Positions 13,780-15,793 of a stretch of DNA of 15,793 bases are shown here, one piece after another; the stretch's first letter is position 1; each line of letters starts with the position of its first letter. The stretch is from Candidatus Helarchaeota archaeon (GTDB lineage Archaea; Asgardarchaeota; Lokiarchaeia; Helarchaeales; HEL-GB-A). The translations under genes and the position numbers were made by a program. The stretch is taken from assembly GCA_013375455.1 (NCBI GenBank), contig JABXJT010000106.1, positions 1 through 15,793 on the forward strand, in the 5' to 3' direction. Under the pieces are notes generated by a model. That model saw nothing but the letters and a program-made list of their open reading frames with translations, did not search any database and had not been told where the DNA came from.

Positions 13780-14417
13780 TAATTATTCACCTCACCGTCT
13801 TTTACTATTTTTAATAATTCAGCGTCGGTTAATTGCCTAAAACCGTCCCTTGAAATGATTGCAGCATCCACACCACTCCCTGTATAAGGGTTGCGTTCAA
13901 TCGCAGATCGAGTGGCTTTAAATGCTAGCCTAATGGCTTCATCCTCTGTTAAATCATCCCGGTAATTGTTTTCTAGCGTCCCATAGGCGATTTGTGACCC
14001 CGAGCCAGTAGCAATGAATTTATCTTCGATAGTTCCACCAGAGGGATCGATCACGAATAATTTGGGGTTTGATACATGATCGTGACCGTTGTCCGTGAAC
14101 CCTGCTATTAAAACTTGCGCATATAATGGGCGACCACCTCTGAATACTCCATAAAATATATTTGAGGCCAATCTTGCCGCATTATCTATCGGTATCGATC
14201 TTTTCCTTTCATAGAAATATAATTTGAATTCTGCTTTAAGTCTCTCAACGAGATTTACTGCATCAGCTACCAAGCCGGATATTGTCACGCCTATTGATTT
14301 GTCAACTTGGAAAATTTTTTCTCCATATTTTGAAGCAACGAAATTCTCGGAGGAAACCTGGCGATCCGCAGCCAATATTATTCCATCTTTATACTTTACA
14401 CCTATTGTCGTTGTCAT
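13779..14417 (-). CDS. psmB: Proteasome subunit beta (catalytic)
   Basis: Catalytic subunit of the 20S proteasome inner rings, an N-terminal threonine hydrolase. Numbering the first Thr after Met as Thr1, the active-site residues D17 (AADRQ) and K33 (YGEKIF) fall exactly in place, and the C-terminal GSGVDAAIISRDGF block with the catalytic-site aspartate is present. The coding frame extends to TTG 14426 (four extra residues, MIKM), but ATG 14417 places Met directly before Thr1, and a TATA-like box at about 14443-14450 would start transcription between the two. With this start there is no propeptide, and methionine aminopeptidase could expose Thr1. It is the first gene of the beta-alpha operon and divergent from the 7TM gene. 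Confidence 0.95.
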   Translation of the reverse strand: MTTTIGVKYKDGIILAADRQVSSENFVASKYGEKIFQVDKSIGVTISGLVADAVNLVERLKAEFKLYFYERKRSIPIDNAARLASNIFYGVFRGGRPLYAQVLIAGFTDNGHDHVSNPKLFVIDPSGGTIEDKFIATGSGSQIAYGTLENNYRDDLTEDEAIRLAFKATRSAIERNPYTGSGVDAAIISRDGFRQLTDAELLKIVKDGEVNN

Positions 14418-14442
14418 TTTTATCAAGATAAATATTGGCGGC

Positions 14443-14452
14443 GAGGTATATC
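14443..14452 (-). promoter_or_regulatory. TATA-like box of the proteasome operon
   Basis: Minus strand AGATATACC. Start site expected near 14420-14425, which gives a leaderless or nearly leaderless transcript with ATG 14417. The divergent 7TM gene begins within 40 bp, so the two promoters share this short interval. Confidence 0.35.
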
Positions 14453-14481
14453 TTGACTAGGTTTTTCGGTTTATCTTGGAG

Positions 14482-15675
14482 ATGATTGTCCCTAGACGAG
14501 ACTTCCAAATTAAAAAAGTTTTAATGCTTAAAGAATCAAATAATGAAAAAAATAAAACAGAGGAATTGCTGATATTAGATCCAATCCATTACATACCAAT
14601 TGGCATTTTCTTCATTATTGCAGCACTATTGCTCTATTTAGGGATAAAAACTTATAGAAATTACTTAGAAAATCGGTCAAAGCGAGTTCAATACTTTGGA
14701 ATAGGGATTTTGGTATTGGGATTAGCTTCTTTTTTCGCTGGTTTAGAAAAAACGTTCTTAATTTTAGATTTAAGCTCTAGTTTCGTGCTTTCGGTCAATT
14801 TTTTGCAAGTTTTATGTAATTCGATTGGATATTTAGCAATAAATCTCTTCTGTCTCCACGTAGTTATCCCAAAATATGAGAAAAAAATATTTGGGCTTAA
14901 TGTAATCCTATCCTCAATTGATATCTCACTGTATGTGATTTTTCCACCAACATTCGTACCTAAAAGTTATGAACTAATCCTGCCAAGCTCTACCATGTTG
15001 TCTCAAATAGTTTTTGGCATTCCGATTATTTTAATGATTCCTATTTTGTTATTTTACTACGCATTTACGATGAGGAAGCAATCACCGCCTCATTCTAAAT
15101 GGTCATTCTGGTTAGGAATGGCAACCATGCTCATTTTTTTCGCGCTTTATTTGAAAATGTTTCTCCCGAGTGATTTTGCTGATTTTACACGGCTACTCTG
15201 GATACCCGCTTTTCTTTTTTGGTATATTTGTTTTACACGCTTTATTGAAGTGGATTGGCCTAAAAAAATTCGCTCCCTTTTCCTCATTTTTGGAGATTCT
15301 GGCGTGTGTATTTTTGACCACTCTTTTAGGGCAGAGGAGGTATTGGAAAAGCAATTAATTGGAGGTACTATTTCAGGAATTACTGGACTTATTCAAGAAG
15401 TTACTCGGAGCAAACAGAAATTGCAATTGATGGACCAGGGGGAAACTAAGATTTTACTTGAATATGGTACATATATAATTGGAGTTCTGATAACAGAGGA
15501 AAATTTTTACATACTCCGAAAAAAATTAAAGAGGTTAGTTGAAGAATTCGAGTTAAAATATGAAGAAACTCTTCAAAATTTTACAGGTTCGTTAGACGAG
15601 TTTGGTGCTACGAAAGAACTAGTCAATGACATATTTTCCTATAAAGAATTAATAGATCGCACCATATTCCATTGA
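14482..15675 (+). CDS. Seven-helix membrane protein with C-terminal longin/roadblock-like domain
   Basis: A receptor-like protein of about 397 residues. Numbered from the upstream TTG 14476, seven helices lie near 38-58, 72-92, 103-130, 137-158, 174-198, 208-229 and 237-256. A cytosolic domain (about 263-388) follows. It opens with a strand-turn-strand (LFLIFGDSGVCIFDHSF), then an amphipathic helix (GGTISGITGLIQEV), paired strands (ILLEYGTYIIGVLIT) and a long charged helix ending in FE...Y. This order matches the longin/roadblock-like profiles that, in Asgard archaea and eukaryotes, bind or regulate small GTPases. The domain call rests on pattern, not on a database match. Start choices are TTG 14476, ATG 14482 and ATG 14524 (MLKESNN); I use the first ATG, but a TATA-like GGTTTATCTT near 14469 would favour 14524. 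Ligand unknown. Confidence 0.7.
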   Translation: MIVPRRDFQIKKVLMLKESNNEKNKTEELLILDPIHYIPIGIFFIIAALLLYLGIKTYRNYLENRSKRVQYFGIGILVLGLASFFAGLEKTFLILDLSSSFVLSVNFLQVLCNSIGYLAINLFCLHVVIPKYEKKIFGLNVILSSIDISLYVIFPPTFVPKSYELILPSSTMLSQIVFGIPIILMIPILLFYYAFTMRKQSPPHSKWSFWLGMATMLIFFALYLKMFLPSDFADFTRLLWIPAFLFWYICFTRFIEVDWPKKIRSLFLIFGDSGVCIFDHSFRAEEVLEKQLIGGTISGITGLIQEVTRSKQKLQLMDQGETKILLEYGTYIIGVLITEENFYILRKKLKRLVEEFELKYEETLQNFTGSLDEFGATKELVNDIFSYKELIDRTIFH

Positions 15676-15766
15676 TTTTTGATTGATTTGACTAGGTATC
15701 TAATCTTCAAAAAAAACATGATCTGCAAAAGTAATCTTTTCCGACAAAAATCACGGCATGGAAACA

Positions 15767-15773
15767 TTTAAAT
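15767..15773 (+). promoter_or_regulatory. Possible TATA box for a gene beyond the right edge
   Basis: TTTAAAT preceded by GAAACA, about 26 nt before the window end. An ATG at 15784 follows but would precede the expected transcript start, so the downstream gene probably begins beyond the window. Confidence 0.3.
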
Positions 15774-15793
15774 CCCACCAAGATGAAAGTATT

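Overview
The window reads as archaeal chromosome, most likely from an Asgard (Lokiarchaeia-like) lineage; that assignment is inference. The signs are: adjacent archaeal proteasome alpha and beta genes; A/T-rich DNA (roughly 35% GC) with TATA-like boxes about 25 nt ahead of starts; mixed ATG, GTG and TTG starts with short GGTG/GAGG ribosome sites; a eukaryote-like protein arginine methyltransferase (PRMT); and a seven-helix membrane protein with a cytosolic domain resembling the longin/roadblock-type GTPase-regulator domains common in Asgard genomes. No rRNA, tRNA, CRISPR array or complete insertion sequence was seen.

Left end (1-1576): two related multi-helix membrane proteins in tandem, with a possible remnant of a third copy between them, then a small unassigned ORF. 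The first ~170 bases are about 58% GC, then drop abruptly at a GCGGCCGC octamer, so they may be a chimeric join.

1577-5576: a GC-rich, strongly structured stretch with a UUCG hairpin and a terminator-like hairpin plus T5 sits directly before a PRMT-fold methyltransferase. That enzyme carries a C-terminal domain resembling PqqD / RiPP recognition elements. Tail to tail with it, on the minus strand, is a two-gene operon for a 2-hydroxyacyl-CoA dehydratase / benzoyl-CoA-reductase-type enzyme, without its activator ATPase.

5766-9446: a two-helix zinc-ribbon protein; a ketol-acid reductoisomerase homologue lacking several catalytic residues; an unlisted 33-residue single-helix peptide; and a small ORF translationally coupled to a phytoene-desaturase-like FAD oxidoreductase.

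9580-13073: a membrane-anchored ArsR-like regulator (minus), then three plus-strand genes: a stand-alone Lrp/AsnC ligand-binding domain with a cysteine cluster, a PAP2-superfamily membrane protein, and a large membrane-anchored protein with a sequon-rich outer domain.

13105-15793: a beta-alpha proteasome operon (minus), in which beta appears to lack a propeptide, divergent from the 7TM protein. A possible promoter for a further gene lies at the right edge. The strongest leads are the structured leader plus PRMT/PqqD-like fusion, the altered reductoisomerase and the 7TM-longin protein.
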